A stretch of 64,000 bases of DNA from the NCBI GenBank assembly GCA_023634235.1, contig JAMKCF010000001.1:9674758-9738757 (forward strand). The letters run 5' to 3'. The notes under the pieces were generated by a model, which worked only from the letters and a program-made list of their open reading frames with translations, made no database searches and was not told the origin of the DNA. The stretch comes from Pisaster brevispinus (taxonomy: Eukaryota; Echinodermata; Asteroidea; Forcipulatida; Asteriidae). The first letter of the stretch is position 1; each line of letters opens with the position of its first letter. The translations under genes were made by a program, and so were the position numbers. Below, piece after piece: positions 8,868-22,337 of this stretch.

Positions 8868-11660
8868 ATGGCTGACTCTACTTTGTTCTCCATTGTGCTG
8901 ATGCTTTTCTTAGCTGTAGTCATGGCTGCAACTACAACAAACTCCTACAGCAAAGCCGATCTACTGGAATTGTTTCCTCCAGTGAAAGCCAGGGTACCCC
9001 TGCATATCCACCACAGACTGAAAGAACTTGGAATTAGTGTGGCTAGACCGACGAAAAGGGGCCGCAGATCATGGTCTAAAAGGCAGAAACCAATTCCTTT
9101 TTTGTCTCGTCGTGACCAACCTTGTGAGTTTCACCCTGATTACCAGCCAAGTCAAAACGGTGCTCATCTCACCAACCTTGTACAAATACCATCTACATCT
9201 TCTACTGAGCAGAAAATAGTTCCTACCAACTTCGGTTTATGGAATGCACGATCAATAAAACCCAAAATCACTGTCATGTGTGATCTCGTCATCTCTAATT
9301 CCATTGACATTTTCTGTATTACTGAAACATGGTTATCTGGAGATAATCGTGACCACCGTGCAATGGCTGATCTGACTTCTACGTTACCTAACTACCAAGT
9401 TCATCACATCCCTCGTATAGACCGTGCCGGTGGTGGAGTTTGTGTACATCTTCGAGAGAGCTTTGATGTTCATAGAAACGAAGGTAGATCATTTAAATCA
9501 TTTGAACATATTGATCTTTCCATCAACGCCCGCTCGAAAACTCTTCGTCTCATTGTCATCTACCGGCCCCAAAGACTTGCTAATGGCCGTTTGACAGGTC
9601 CAACTTTCTTCACTGAAATTTCTACCCTTTTAGAATCGGTTGTTTCTGAGCAAGGGTATGTTTTGATATCTGGGGACTTCAATTTTCATGTTGACGACCA
9701 AGCAAACAGTGAAGCTGCGATCTTTCTTGATCTCATCGACTCATTCAACCTCGAGCAGCATGTTACTGGTCCCACACACCGCGACGGTCATACATTGGAC
9801 CTCCTCTTAACTCGCTCAACAGATGACGCAATTTCTCATGTCAGCACTACAAATTACTTGCCTTCCGATCACGCTGCCGTTAAATGCTTGCTTAACATTA
9901 ATCGCCCAGATCATGTGAAAAGAAAGATCAGGCTACGTGAACTTCGCAAGATTGATATTGAGGCTTTTCGCCAAGATGTTCTGGCCTCACCAATATCTAC
10001 AACACCAGCCACTGACCTAGACTCTCTTGTTCATCAATATGATAAACATGCCCCTCAAATCTCTCGTACCATTTCATCATGCCCTCATGCTCCCTGGTAC
10101 AATGAAGATATTCGCAAAGCAAAGAGACAACTGCAAAAGTGCGAACGCAGGTGGATATCTTCCAAACTGATGGTTCACAGACAACTACTGAACGAACAGA
10201 GCTATCACTACAATCAACTTATAACCGAGACTAAATCGGAATATCACAGGAACCATCTAAAGGACTGTGACTCCCGCCAACTTTTTCGCAAGGTTGACAA
10301 ATTATGCACACCAGCGTCTTCAAAAACCCTCCCGTCGGCCGATTTGTCATCTGAACCTCTTGTTGAACGTTTCTCAAAGTTCTTCGTCAAGAAAACACGG
10401 AACATAACTACAGAACTTAATGAAACTCCTGGGCTCGTAGTTTCTAAACCAGTATTCGACTCATGCATGACTACCTTTCATCAGTTTGAACCACTTCCCA
10501 GAACTCGGTGAGAAACATCATTGCTGCTTCCCCCTCTTCAACATCTAGGCTTGATCCGATTCCCACATGGATTCTGAAGATGTGTTTAGACGAGCTTGTT
10601 CCTATTATCACGAATATCGTCAATCATTCTCTACTGCATGGTCATTTCCCAGAAGCAATGAAACACGCCCACACCACTCCCTTGCTTAAGAAACCTAACC
10701 TGGACACGGATCATCTCAAGAACTACAGGCCCATTGCCAATCTGTCGTTTCTTTCAAAGACAATAGAACGTGCAGCCGCTGCCCAACTTCAAAATTACCT
10801 CACAGACAACAATCTTCATGGACACTTCCAGTCCGCTTACAGAAAACAGAGAATGCCCTTCTACGTGTTCAAAAACGACCTACTCCTGGCAGCTGATAAG
10901 GGGCAAGAAGCTATTCTTGTCCTCCTTGATTATTCATCTGCCTTCGACACGATAGACCATAACATCATGCTTCAGCGTCTTACGAACAGATACGGCGTAT
11001 CCGGTCACCCTATCGGTTGGTTTGAATCCTATCTAAAATAACGCACCCAGAGTGTCGTCATCAACAGTGATCTTTCGAACCCTCAAGTGCCATTCTGTGG
11101 TGTTCCCCAGGGATCTGTTTTGGGACCGTTGTGTTTCACTCTTTACACATCCCCCCTTGAAGACATCATTAAGGGCCATGATATTAATTGAATGTTGTAC
11201 GCCGACGACACCCAGGTCTATGTCATCACTAATGAGCAAGATCGCCCAACTACCATCTCGCAGCTAGAACACTGCCTTAACTACGTACGAGCATGGTCTG
11301 TTGCTAACAAATTAAAATTGAATAAAGAGAAGACTGAGGTCATTCACATTACATCGCGTTTCAGAAGCTCTACCACACTCTCACCTATCTGAATTGACAG
11401 TTTTCCAATAGAACCTGTTCAGAGAGTACGAGATCTCGGTGTCACTTTTCAGAACGATCTTCGAACGGACATCCATGTGAAAAATATCTGCAAATCTTCG
11501 TACCTTGCATTACACAAAATTGGACAACTTTGCAATCTTCTTGACAAATCCACCACAGAAAAACTGGTTCACGCCTTCATTATATCCCGCCTTGATTTCT
11601 GAAATAGTCTTCTTCTTGGTCTACCCTACAAAACAGTTGAATATAGATACCCCAGAACCT
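8868..11660 (+). pseudogene. CR1/L2-type LINE, ORF2 (endonuclease plus reverse transcriptase)
   Basis: Non-LTR retrotransposon polyprotein. The reading begins at ATG 8868 with a hydrophobic stretch (LMLFLAVVMAA) and a basic segment. The apurinic-like endonuclease follows: ITETWLS, the YRPQR block, SGDFNFHVDD, TLDLLLT and SDHAAVK. A frameshift near 10505 leads into the reverse transcriptase: [46 protein letters not shown] and the catalytic YADDTQVY. In-frame stops interrupt it at about 11039, 11190, 11391 and 11600, and after the IISRLDF block it runs into unrelated sequence. The 3' untranslated region and tail are therefore missing. The frame is long and intact through the endonuclease, so decay is moderate. 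Clade assignment to CR1/L2 rests on the RT motifs and is from memory. Confidence 0.85.
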
Positions 11661-12141
11661 GACGGATGAACTAACCTCCCCATCCAACCCACCCTCACCA
11701 CAACCAGACCCAGCAACCTCAAACAATATATATATGCTCCTAGCTGCTTTTAACAAACCATATAAAATTGACATGGTACTAAAATATATGACTTAAAAAC
11801 AAATCCCAATGGGATATAAAATGCCACACCTAGACTCAGAACATTATTATATATCCATCCAATCGACAAGTAAAAAAAAATGAATATGAAAACCTGTTAT
11901 TATTAAACTATGTATTATTTTTTAAAATGCAGACATATAATTATATACACAATAAAATACAAAAGAAACAAATATAAGATAATGATATGCAGCTACAAAC
12001 TGCTAAACACTACTCAGAGAATTAAAAATTAATCATCATTCGGAGCAATGTACATAGTTGAGAGAGATTACACTGCACCAAATGCTTCCCGAAACAGATG
12101 TCTTTAAGCCAGATTCGAATGTGCTAAGAGTGTCGGCTTCC
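11661..12141 (-). other. AT-rich sequence, probably the 3' end of the minus-strand LINE
   Basis: No ORF is supported. Read on the minus strand it follows directly after the stop codon of the LINE fragment at 12142-12790 and is T-rich with poly(A)-like motifs, as expected of a LINE 3' UTR. A short TA run lies near 11728. The border with the plus-strand LINE near 11660 is not sharp. Confidence 0.35.
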
Positions 12142-12790
12142 CTAAGTCTGATGCTTCAGTTTGTTCCAAAGCAGTGGGCCAACAGCAGAAAACATTCTGC
12201 CACCAGCTGAGGTTAACCTGGTCCGTGGGCACATCAACCTGGATCCATCAACAGACAACCGTGTGGTCCTAACTGGTTTGCAAGTATGGAGCAGTTCACA
12301 AAGGTAATCTGGTGCTTGACCATGCTGACATTTGAAAATCAGCAGACAGATCTTGAAGATGACTCTGTATCTCACAGGTAGCCAATGCAATTGCATTAAC
12401 ACAGGTGTAATATGCTCATGCTTCTTAGTTCCAGTTAAGAGTCTTGCAGCAGAATTCTGGACTCTTTGCAGTGGAGCAAGAGTGGAGGCAGGTAGCCCAG
12501 CCAGCACTGCATTACAGTAGTCCAGACGTGACGTAACAAGCATGTGAATGACCTGTTCAGTAACAGATCGACCAAGGTAACACTTAATTTTGCTGATGTT
12601 GTGAAGATGATACATGGCAGTGCGAGACACTGCACGGATGTGACAGTGCATGCTCATGTTTGTCTCTAAGTTGACACCAAGGGTCCTGACTTAAGCTATG
12701 GGGTTGATGTTATGTGTACCGACATTTACAGTTACTGATGGAACTTTCTTTCTAACAATCATGTTTTCAGCCAGGTTGATTTTGTTGTTA
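12142..12790 (-). pseudogene. LINE reverse-transcriptase C-terminal fragment (CR1/L2 type)
   Basis: A 5'-truncated LINE on the opposite strand. About 171 codons from ATG 12657 to the stop at 12142 encode the post-RT domain of CR1/L2 ORF2, including TSRLDYCNAVLAGLP, RVQNSAARL, LHWLPVRYRV and the terminal tryptophan block PLLWNKL. In-frame sequence continues upstream to about 12780 (VRTLGVNLETN), interrupted by one TAA near 12690. 5' truncation is the normal result of incomplete target-primed reverse transcription. It differs from the plus-strand LINE at 8868-11660, which has lost this domain. Confidence 0.8.
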
Positions 12791-12819
12791 TTAAATATGA
12801 AAATCTGTCAAGCAAAGTT

Positions 12820-15800
12820 CAATATGAACCATTTTATGAATGGTCTTTGTTGCACAAAGCATCGGCACGGTGCATCATGTGCAATCAACGCATTATTAGA
12901 GGTATTCCATTATGGAATTATGCCATTTGTTCAGAATGTCAGGACGTGTAGATTTAACAATGAACTTCTGACACGCGTAAGCCAAATATGTAAACTGAGA
13001 GAATCCATGAAGACCAATATTGTGAGATGAGAGAAGAAGTTTGGGAATGGCTAGTTGAAAATATTCCCCAGGGTTATGCCCTGAAAGGAAGAGGAGACGC
13101 TGAAATCTTGCAAGCATTTGAATCCCTAGGTCAGGGAACAGGAACAAATTTTCTTACTGAGTTTATAGGACAGACACAGACACATTGTAAGTCCAACCAG
13201 TGTGCCATTTTGCAAGAGCAGGTCTCTAGAAAGACAGGGTCTGTCTATGAGTACTTACAATCCGTAAATGAACGAAATCCTGGGAAGTTTTCAAAGTCAG
13301 TTGAATCAATCATTAAGCAAAGTATAAAACATCCACTCGCGGTCGGACCGGATACTAACAGTGTGTGTGAAAAATGCTTTGCTAAAAATGTTGAAGTTTC
13401 CGGTAGCTACATCATGCCCAACTTTTTGGTGACAACTTTAGGGTTTCCAACAACAACCCCCTGTAGTAGTACCAGAGCTCACATCAGCATTTGGTAGTTG
13501 TTATAGGCTGACATCTGCTAATCAGGCAGAACCTGGCCATTTTATGGCTATTTGCCAAAAAGATGATGGTTATGCTGTTCTAGATGGTTTAGCGGAATAG
13601 TCACAAAGTTACCCAATGTTTGCTGGTGCAGTCAGAAGAAATGGGTTTGAGTTGGCCTGGCATTGGCCCCAAAAGGTGAGTTCATATTCTTATTTATGCC
13701 AAAGTCTATGGTCAGCCATCCCCATTAATTTCAGTAATTGGTTCAGGAACATGTAGTGTAAATGCAAAAGGGTCCTCACCGGATGCAACTTTATCGAAAG
13801 CTTGCCAACACTCGTCACCCAATAAAAAAACATGCACAAGCAACGAAAACGATCAATAAAGATAATGCCTTCAAGTCACATTCAGAAGAAACATCATGTG
13901 CATTGCCAAGTTCAAAACCAAAAGAAAATTGTCAAACTACAAATTTTGAACAAGTTAAGATGGGTAAGTCACAAGAGAAAGTGAAACATGAGCAAAGACC
14001 AGTCCAGCCTCTTAAGATGAGGTACAGAAACTGTACAAATGAAAGTGTTGTAAAATCCATGGATGATCAATGCAAAATATCTCCGCAGACAGTTGTTTAT
14101 GAAAGAGATGCAGAAAATCCACTGATAAAGAGGTTTCCGCTGAATGACATATCAAATCAGCATGCCCATTCTGAGTATGATAACTTGGCTAAACTATTGC
14201 AAAAAGAAGATTATAAACAAACGCTAGATAACACTCACCCTATGCCCGGGATCCAAAGCTGGGGGACATAAATACTGGCGCATATTCAAATAGGGGGAAG
14301 GAAAATGGTATGTTCTGTATTCAGCTTTACAGTTTTTCAAGGCATTTTTTATTTGTCATACCCAGAAATATTCAACTTGTTGGGTTTTCAAAGTGTGATT
14401 ACTAAACAAGGCTATACAAATATTGAAAACATTTTAAGTAATTACAGCAATATAGCTGAAGGTGCATTTTTGGCATGTGGACAGAAACGTACTTGGATTT
14501 AAAAAATTGCATTACTGGCTATCAAAATAAGAAACAATTTTTGTCGTAAACGTGTTTTCATTGAACATGGAATACAAAAAAAAACACAATGACTTCAACA
14601 TTCACACTAACTCCATCACAGAATCCAATAGCAGTCAGAATTGTAATTTCAAATTAAACAAAGAACTTGTGTCGTCAGATCAACTGCAGAAAAGCAGTGC
14701 TTTCAACCAGATGCAAATTGGTAAAGTGAATGTACGGTATTTTTGGCAAGAAAGAAGTGTATATTTTTCAGTGGAGGAAGTCTTCACATGGTCTGGAATT
14801 CTAAATCGTAAACTTAAACGGGGATTCACATTTATCAATAGCCATTTGCTGAAGAATTTCTAGCTGTATTTCTTCCCAAGCGAACATCCACTGGATAGTG
14901 ACTTGACCCACAGTGTCTGCTTGAAGTTCTTTTGTTTAGATATCCTTTACTGGAAGATGAGAATTATATTAGACTTCGGGGGATGACAGACGGATTGGTG
15001 GCCGTCACCATACATACAAAGGTTTCTCAATAGTCAGTAATGAACTGAAACTAAGAGGTGTGTCGTATCAAAATCCAAAGGAGGTTTACCCCATTGCTCT
15101 TTTCTATGAGTGTGATTCCCAGGATAATCTTGAAGAAAACATTGGGAAGGGAAATTTCATAGACAGATGGATTTCGTGCTCTCCTAAAACAACAAAGTTT
15201 TATTTATCAGGCGACCATATGTTTGTACAAGCATGTTTAGATGCGTCTGATGTTCTAGGTCCACTAACAAATACAGGGTGGACTCCCTACTCCAATCAAT
15301 TCCCCTTCAAAACATCGTCCCATGTATCCTACACTGGATTACAAGATGCGTAGAGAAACTAATAACATTAGAAGTCGAAAACATAGTGTCCGTAACAAAT
15401 AAGTTGGCTCAAATTCCAGTCGAGTTAAGCCTAAAGGATGTAGTGGGCAACTTAGAAGCTAACATTAACAAACGTGGAATCAGGCATGGCACTTTTAGGA
15501 TCTTATTCCCAAAAATAGACAGCCGGAAAAGGTGTCATTAAATAAAGACCATACTCTCGCAAAAATAAGCCCTCCACCTTTGGGAATGGAGTCAAAATAT
15601 CCCCATATTCTCACCAATGTTGTTCCTCACACAAAAATGTCCAACTGTATTCCGGATCATGTACGCCATTTTCTTCATCTTGAAGGTGATTTGACAGAAT
15701 TTTACTGTGTGGCAATGATACGGGAGCGTTTGTATTCCATGTTTAAAATAGTGCAAAAAGAACCAAAACATGAATTAATTGACCACAACTCCGAAGGATC

Positions 15801-17050
15801 TCTGAGGCCTATGGACTATTCAGAAAAACAAGTGCCAACTATAAATTTCATGCTGAAAGAATGTTTCAACTGTTTTGTCTAGGTACACATGGACACAACT
15901 TACACCTTACACCATGACATTTATAGATTATGGATTGTTTTTCATGCAAAATCTTGGGATTCCGCTTTGTAGATTTTCCACAGAAGGGGAGAACATAGTA
16001 ACTACCTACACAACTGTTTCTATTACCAACATACTACAAGGCATGGTGGTAAAAACAAGACTGATCCAACTGTTGCTATGTTTTCATCTACATGGAAGTG
16101 TATCTCATATGAAATCAGCCACAACGAATATGCAGATAGCCACGATGCCTCAGAGGCTTTTAAAACGTATGTTGCACGTCATGTTGCCGCACGAAGAGTT
16201 CAAATGGCATATCGGTATTATGCAGTTAAATCAAAACTGAAAAAATATAGATGGGTAGACAATCCATCCACAGCACAACCGGTAAAGTCCAACATGGAAA
16301 GTGTATCAGCTCTGCAAGGTGAAACGCCTGTTCCACTTGCAATCCCAGATAACGATAAGCTATTGGCGAAATACTCATTTGTTGTGACAGGCAGTGTGCC
16401 AAAATACAAAAACAGAAAAATGACTCACCAAACTGTGACAGACCTTATCGAAGAGTTTGGCGGTTAAGTGAAGAGAAACATACCAGGTTTATTAAAAAGT
16501 TGATCAACTAACAAACATGTCATCTTAATGAACGATGAAAACAGCTCTGCAAAAGCTAAGCTAACCTGTTAAGAAAGCAATATCTCATGGCCTCACAGTT
16601 GTAAATTTTCATTTTGTGTTCGACTTTATAGAGAAAGAGAAGCTTCAAGATATTAAACTGTATACCCAACCTCAGTAACGGCTATCAAGAAGAAATGTTG
16701 TAAACCCCTACCTTTGCACCAAATCCATTTTCAAAAAACAGATAATGGTCACGATGTAGAAAGACCCTAGAGCTAGAGCAAAATCAAATGTCAAAAAATG
16801 TAAAATAGCAAGGAATGTTGCCGTATTTTATGCTATGATGATATGCAAGGAGCTTCCAAAAACACTCCCTTCCACGACTGTGCGAAAAGTGTTGGTCAAT
16901 ATACACAAGATTATGGTCAATTGCTGGCTTAGGAACAACGGTATCGAAATATGTGGCTCAACGAAAGGGTAAAGGAGCTTTCAGAAGTAAAACGGAAGGC
17001 ACTCATAAAAAAAGCAACAGAGTGCAGAGTCCGAGTTCCCTCAACCTAAG
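12820..17050 (+). pseudogene. decayed multidomain transposon-like gene: C19-like peptidase, RNase-H-like core, BRCT
   Basis: Coding-like sequence is spread over all three frames with many stops. First comes a cysteine-peptidase-like Cys box, HGASCAINALLEVFHYGIMPF (near 12865-12925). About 170 residues in the next frame follow, with a C-x4-C and a CEKC pair. A His box, CYRLTSANQAEPGHFMAI (near 13500-13560), follows; this order matches ubiquitin-specific peptidases (C19). A Lys-rich linker (13762-14271) is next. A transposase-like core lies at about 14990-15350 (EVYPIALFYECDSQDNLEEN, KFYLSGDHMF) and 15560-16250 (RLWIVFHAKSWDSAL, then HTTRHGGKNKTDPT). From 16360 a BRCT-like domain reads YSFVVTGSVP, LIEEFGG, a stop, HVILMND, then HGLTVVNFHFVFDFI. 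Lys/Arg-rich helices run to about 17050. Domain names are inferred from motifs; I cannot assign a known transposon superfamily. No termini were found. Confidence 0.6.
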
Positions 17051-20000
17051 TTTTTGATCCAAATAGCCTTTCTGTCAAAACACTGCTGTTCATTGTGACG
17101 ACTAATTGTTCGATTTTGATTTATATTCTTTCCCATAATTGATCCCTATACAAAGTAAACCAAAACTTTATGTACAGCTTATAAGCTTCAAAGGAGATGG
17201 CTTACGGTGTACACGTACATGCATATGGTTTTAGATTTATTAGATATATTTTTTTTATTTTACTATTATTATAATAAATGTAATTGCTGTTGCTTCTATT
17301 TCTGCTGCTTGACATGACAATTGTGACCAATTGCTGTTGTTCAAACCATGTATTGATTTATTTATGTATCTATGTATCTATTTCTCATATTTTATATTTA
17401 TTCATTTGTTTTTATTGTTCCTTTTCCCCTTCCTCTCCCTTCCCCGTTTTTTATGAGATGGTGATGGTGAGGAGGGTGGCCTGAGAGCTCATTGTTCCTG
17501 GTCTGCTTTGGCTGACTCATAAGTGCTCTAAACAAATAAATGTACATGTACATACAAAAACACGTTTTTATGTTGTTGCCTACGCATTTTAAGAAAGTAA
17601 ATAAACAAGTTCGCGATTTTACCGACATCATTTTCAAAATATTTGAGGAGACTGCTCTCCCCTTCCAAGCCTAGAGTTTTGAATGCTGACACAATTTCTA
17701 TGTAAATACTGTTGCTGCTCAAGTTAATTGAACTTTGTGCGCATATTTAGGGTTGTGGTTTTTGTTCTATGCCTATTGTAAAAACAGTCCATGGAAAACT
17801 GATAACATTTATTTTTTGTGTGGTTAAAAACAAACACAAAATAAACAACAGCAACCCACTCGTAGAAAAATGTGGCTTCTCCATGTTGTGGGATGAATGC
17901 GCAATTCAGATCAACTAATTTCTAGTTTTTTAAAATAAAAAATAACAACTGCTAAATACTAAACGGTCTTTTTTCATCAGAATTACCAAATTTAACAGAT
18001 TGCATTTGAAAATTAAAATGTATTGTAGTTTTTATAATGTGCGATTTTTAACACAATTTCCTTCTGGATATTGTTTGTTATTTCGCCGTCACTGTAATGT
18101 CATGTACCTTTGGAAGCCAGGGTGGAGTTGGCACTCAATAAGTTAAATTGAATACTAGCGTTGTTGTTAATGGTGTTTTTTGTTTTAAAACAATAACCTG
18201 TAATCAACCTTTAATATTGTGTAATATCCACCGTTCTTGTAAATTTGTCGACAATTTGCAAAACAACTGATCTCTTCAAATCAACCTAATAGACGTGCAT
18301 TATTATATTGCACGAATTAAAAAAACAAAAAACAAATAAACCTAACCAGCGATCATTTGTGGGTGGTTTACACCTGTGCTAATGAATTGATCTGCACGTA
18401 GCGAAGTCTAAAGGCTCGTAAACAGTAGTTATATGGCAACGAACCAGAGACCTTTCACTGGGATGTGTGGAAACCTTGTGCTTTAGGAGCGGTATTGGGT
18501 TTACTTTCACGTCATATTTACCAAAGAGCTACAGCCATTCTAGTAGAGCGGCATTCCAGGCAGAGATGGTACAAAGTTGAACTTAACAGGATTTTGCATA
18601 TTGGAAATCATCGACGAGACAACACCCATTCAAGGTACGAGATCTCTGTGCTAATTACCCTCCTGGTCTCTGAAAAATAATAATTGCATGCCCCTGTTTA
18701 AAAATGTACAATCATGTTCAGATTTATTCAATTTTTTTGAACAGAATAATGCATTTTCCAACGAGTACCTGAAAGAGTACCTGATGACGTATGTACGACA
18801 ACTGGAATCGAATAATTGTTTTAAAATAATTTTGAATTTTTTGAAAGTTTTTATGGGCTCTTATAATGTACGTGCAGGTGTATATACTTACAACTACTTT
18901 TTTCGCTGTAGGCCGAGATGATAAGCTTCCTTCCAAAACTGCATACAAAATAGGTAGGCTTTCTTGAAGCTCTGCAAAGATGTGGCCCCCGTAAAAATTC
19001 TCAGCCTTTTCGCTGTTTAACTTCTGCTTGAGGGATCCTTCCTGTTTTGCAAAATGCTGACATCTGACGCCGCCCCAGCTGTCTCACTGCCTCAACTATT
19101 TGCCTTTTAGCTCTTGCACTATTTTTGAAAGCCAAGTTAAAAGCGTGTCCATATTTGCTGTCAAATATGGCATTCGTTATTTGGAGCCTGTAGCCCTTTT
19201 TCGGCAGAAAAATTTAGAAAATACATTCATACAATTACCTTGAAGAACTCTGACAACGATGTAATGATTAGAGTTTCCGTGTCTATTTTGTTTTAGTTTT
19301 GGTCATTTTTTTCAATTGACAAGGACCTGTGTTATTATTAAAAAAAACGTATGAGATGCATTACGTTCGTGCATTGCCAAAGAATGTAATCAGTCGGGGA
19401 AGTCTGGCCCTTCCATTTCACTTAGCTTCGCATCGTGAAATGGAGTAGTTCAGATTTCACGTCGTGATTATTCTGAGACCATGCGCTCAAATGCATCCTT
19501 CACATTATTTGTATCAAACTATTGATTTATCAAACGGTGATCAACCATCTACTAGTACAACTTAAAACAGATTTAGAAAATATTAAGTACTCATTTCCTT
19601 TCATTTTAAACGTGCATATAGCCAAAACACACTATTACTAATAAAACTATAATAACATATATACGTGATTACAATGAAATGTAGGCCAAAGCAAAACTAA
19701 ATTGTTCTCAACATCAATGTAAACAATCAATACTAAGTCAAGGACTCGGTAAAAAAAATGTAACTTAGAGAAAGGGCTAATGACAAATTAAATGCCTGCA
19801 CAAATAATAAACAATTAATAATAAACTAAAGGGGTTCTTGATGTGTATTTGGTTTGCAGTAACACCATGTGTATCTATTAGTCTACTGCCGCGAAGTAGA
19901 TAGTTCGGGAGACTTCTCAGTTCTTGTAGTTAAAGAAACCGGACAAAATGACATAAAACTGTTGATGTCATTACAATCATACAACACTCAATTATCCAGT

Positions 20001-20919
20001 TGAACATGAAAATTTGAAAATAGTAGTTTAACCATGTAAACATTGTCGTTGCACATCAAATCTCCCACTGAAAGCAGCCTAATAGCCTGCAATATAAATG
20101 GCGTGCGTGGGTCAGATCTGTCTTTTTAAATGATATTTTTGTGTATATCGAATTCGGTTGCACTAAACAAAAACAAACAAAAACTGACGACGCCTGACGT
20201 TAACTGCCGACAACTCGTTTTAAATGCCATAAAAAAACATGTCACAATATAAATACACCATTGAATATACTCTTAACTTTCTAAAACACCATTCTTTTCC
20301 ACGAAGTTGTTCAAACTGTTATCTTCCGCCATGTGTCGTTCTTGGACGATACCATTATCCTACGTGGTAACACTTGAGGCCCTAGTTGTTGTTTTTTAAA
20401 TTCTTACTGCTTCTCCCCCCCCCCACACCCTTTTTCATTAAAAATATTGATCTGTAAGTTAACTGTTTTGGATCTACACGTTGCCCTGGATAGTAATGAA
20501 GGATACAGATTTATGCATTGTAGTTCCAAGCATGGAGGAAGGAATTCCTTCCTCTTTGTTCCAAGTTACCTCATTAATTTATGAATTGAATGTTTACTAC
20601 AACTACAACTTACCGGTATCACTCTTCACGCTCAAGAGCCTCTCCTCCGCCGTCATTAGATGTTTTCTCTTACATCTTACATCGTCTCAGCACACTGTAG
20701 GCACCCCTAAATGCTAGCTAGTTTGTTCTTCTCGACCTCGTCTTCCTTCAATTTCTGCTCAAATTATAGGTGTACACTGCGGTGACAGTAAGATAGTCTG
20801 TTCGAAATCGCTGCAAGAATATCTTGTTAAATCTTCAAATCTATAGCGGGATCATCAGATTGATTATAATCAGTTGTTAGATCTTACTGTTTGGAATCCA
20901 CTGGGACGACATCAATCAG
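17051..20919. other. 3.9-kb AT-rich interval without recognisable genes
   Basis: No coding pattern, splice-bounded exon or known repeat stands out on either strand. It contains TATT/GTAT-type simple sequence near 17340-17400 and a C-run near 20415-20425. The open frames here are short and lack domain motifs. Confidence 0.4.
19413..19443. other. 9-bp perfect hairpin
   Basis: CCATTTCAC at 19413-19421 pairs exactly with GTGAAATGG at 19435-19443 across a 13-nt loop. It is isolated, with no gene or poly(T) tract next to it to suggest a role. Confidence 0.5.
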
Positions 20920-21748
20920 ACATGAGAACTAAGAGAGGGAGAAATCAGTCTAAAACCAGCGTATCTGAGCCTCTACGAGCGCCCCGTTACCTAGAACGCC
21001 GATTAACCCCAGTGGCCCGCTCCATGATGAACTGGAACTCAAGGAAAGGATAACTAAAGCTATATCTACCGATCCAGCGATCATGAGCTCTATCATCGAA
21101 CCAATTGCCAAGCTCATTGCAGACAAGATTATGACTTCAAGCTGTGATCAACTCATTGGTAAGGTGGTCGACAATCTTGTAAATAACGCAGTGTTCACCA
21201 ACTCACTTGCATCTACCATCCTGAACAAGTTGCACAAGAGATTTTCAAGTCAACGTCCATGGACATTGGTCAGCTAAGTAAAGATTTGACCGACCTCAAC
21301 CTTAAGTACCAAGAGATGTCTAAACTCAACAATCAGCTCAAAACCAACCTAGATGACCTCGAACAGTACAGTAGACGAAATTGCCGCCTACTTCATGGTG
21401 TCGAAGAATCTGCTAATGACATCGCTGACACTATTGTCTTAGACACCTTAAACAGCAAACTCGGACTAAATCTCATAAAAGATGACATTGACAGATCTCA
21501 TCGCATCAGTCAATCTAAGAAGTCTCCGGAAACCCAAGCCATGCCCCTTCATAATCAAGTTTGTCAGCTACCGAACAAGGTCACAAGTGTTCAAGAACAA
21601 GCGTCTTCTTAAAGGATCCGGCCTCCTCCTGACTGAAAACCTTACCCGACAGAGAAACGAGCTCCTTCAAGAGGCAAAAAGAAGATCTTCAGTTGACTCT
21701 GTGTGGATGGCAAAATTATTCTGCTGCTTCAAAGCAAGAGGAAAGTGA
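20920..21748 (+). pseudogene. LINE ORF1 (coiled coil plus RRM-like), frameshifted
   Basis: The nucleic-acid-binding ORF1 protein of a non-LTR retrotransposon. The basic N-terminus begins at ATG 20920 (MRTKRGRNQSK). The next frame (about 21030-21277) gives helical sequence, ELKERITKAI...KLIADKI. A third frame (21259-21560) holds the coiled coil and the hallmark NLDDLEQYSRRNCRLLHG, then DDIDRSHRI. A fourth (to 21748) holds IIKFVSYRTR, KRLLKGSGLLLTENLT and RNELL. That order (coiled coil, E-Q-Y-S-R-R-N, D-R-S-H-R, K-F-x-x-Y-R-T-R) is typical of ORF1p of L1-like and some CR1-like elements. At least three frameshifts are present. It may be the 5' part of the plus-strand LINE seen at 28490, split by the L1 insertion. 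Confidence 0.75.
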
Positions 21749-22145
21749 CCATCACAACGTTGACCGAACTGAACAAATTTGCGTCATAATCAGCCTCTGG
21801 ACAATAGTCTCACTGCTGCCATGTAGTGTTTCTATGTAATATTGGTAACAGTGATTGAATTTACTTCTGCATTCTAGCTTCGTTTTGATTTGTTTTGTTT
21901 AACATAGAAGAAAACAAGATGGTTGTGTAGGTTTATTTTTAATACCGTTTTCTTCATATTTTCCTTCAACTTACATAGTTTTGTGATTTCCTGTGAGTTA
22001 TTACAATTCGTTACTCGTACTTGTTTACTGGTTAGTTCTAGTTCACCCTTAACCTGTTTTTCACATACTATTATTCTTTAAGAGATTATTCTTGTTGATT
22101 TTTTTTTCTTTCTGTTATCCATAGACTTTTTTGTAAGTAGTTCCT

Positions 22146-22155
22146 ATTTGATTTT
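22146..22155. repeat. candidate target-site duplication, left
   Basis: ATTTGATTTT abuts the poly(T) end of the minus-strand L1 element and recurs at 27436-27445 beyond its other end. The T-rich tail makes the inner limit ambiguous. Confidence 0.45.
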
Positions 22156-22337
22156 TTTTATTTTTTTTTTTATTTTTTTTTTATTTTATTTTTTATTATT
22201 CATCAAAGCAGAGACAATTTACAAAAGAGTTTGTTAAACACTTTACGAAATAAACAGTCATAAATTGTGGGAAATAATGACTAAAGGAGAAGAAACGCAT
22301 CAAACCCAGGAAAAGGAAAACAAAAATTGCAGTTATG

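Noticed and set aside
17051..20919. Several 60-80-codon open frames
   Set aside because: AT-rich chance frames without domain motifs or splice signals, often overlapping on both strands.
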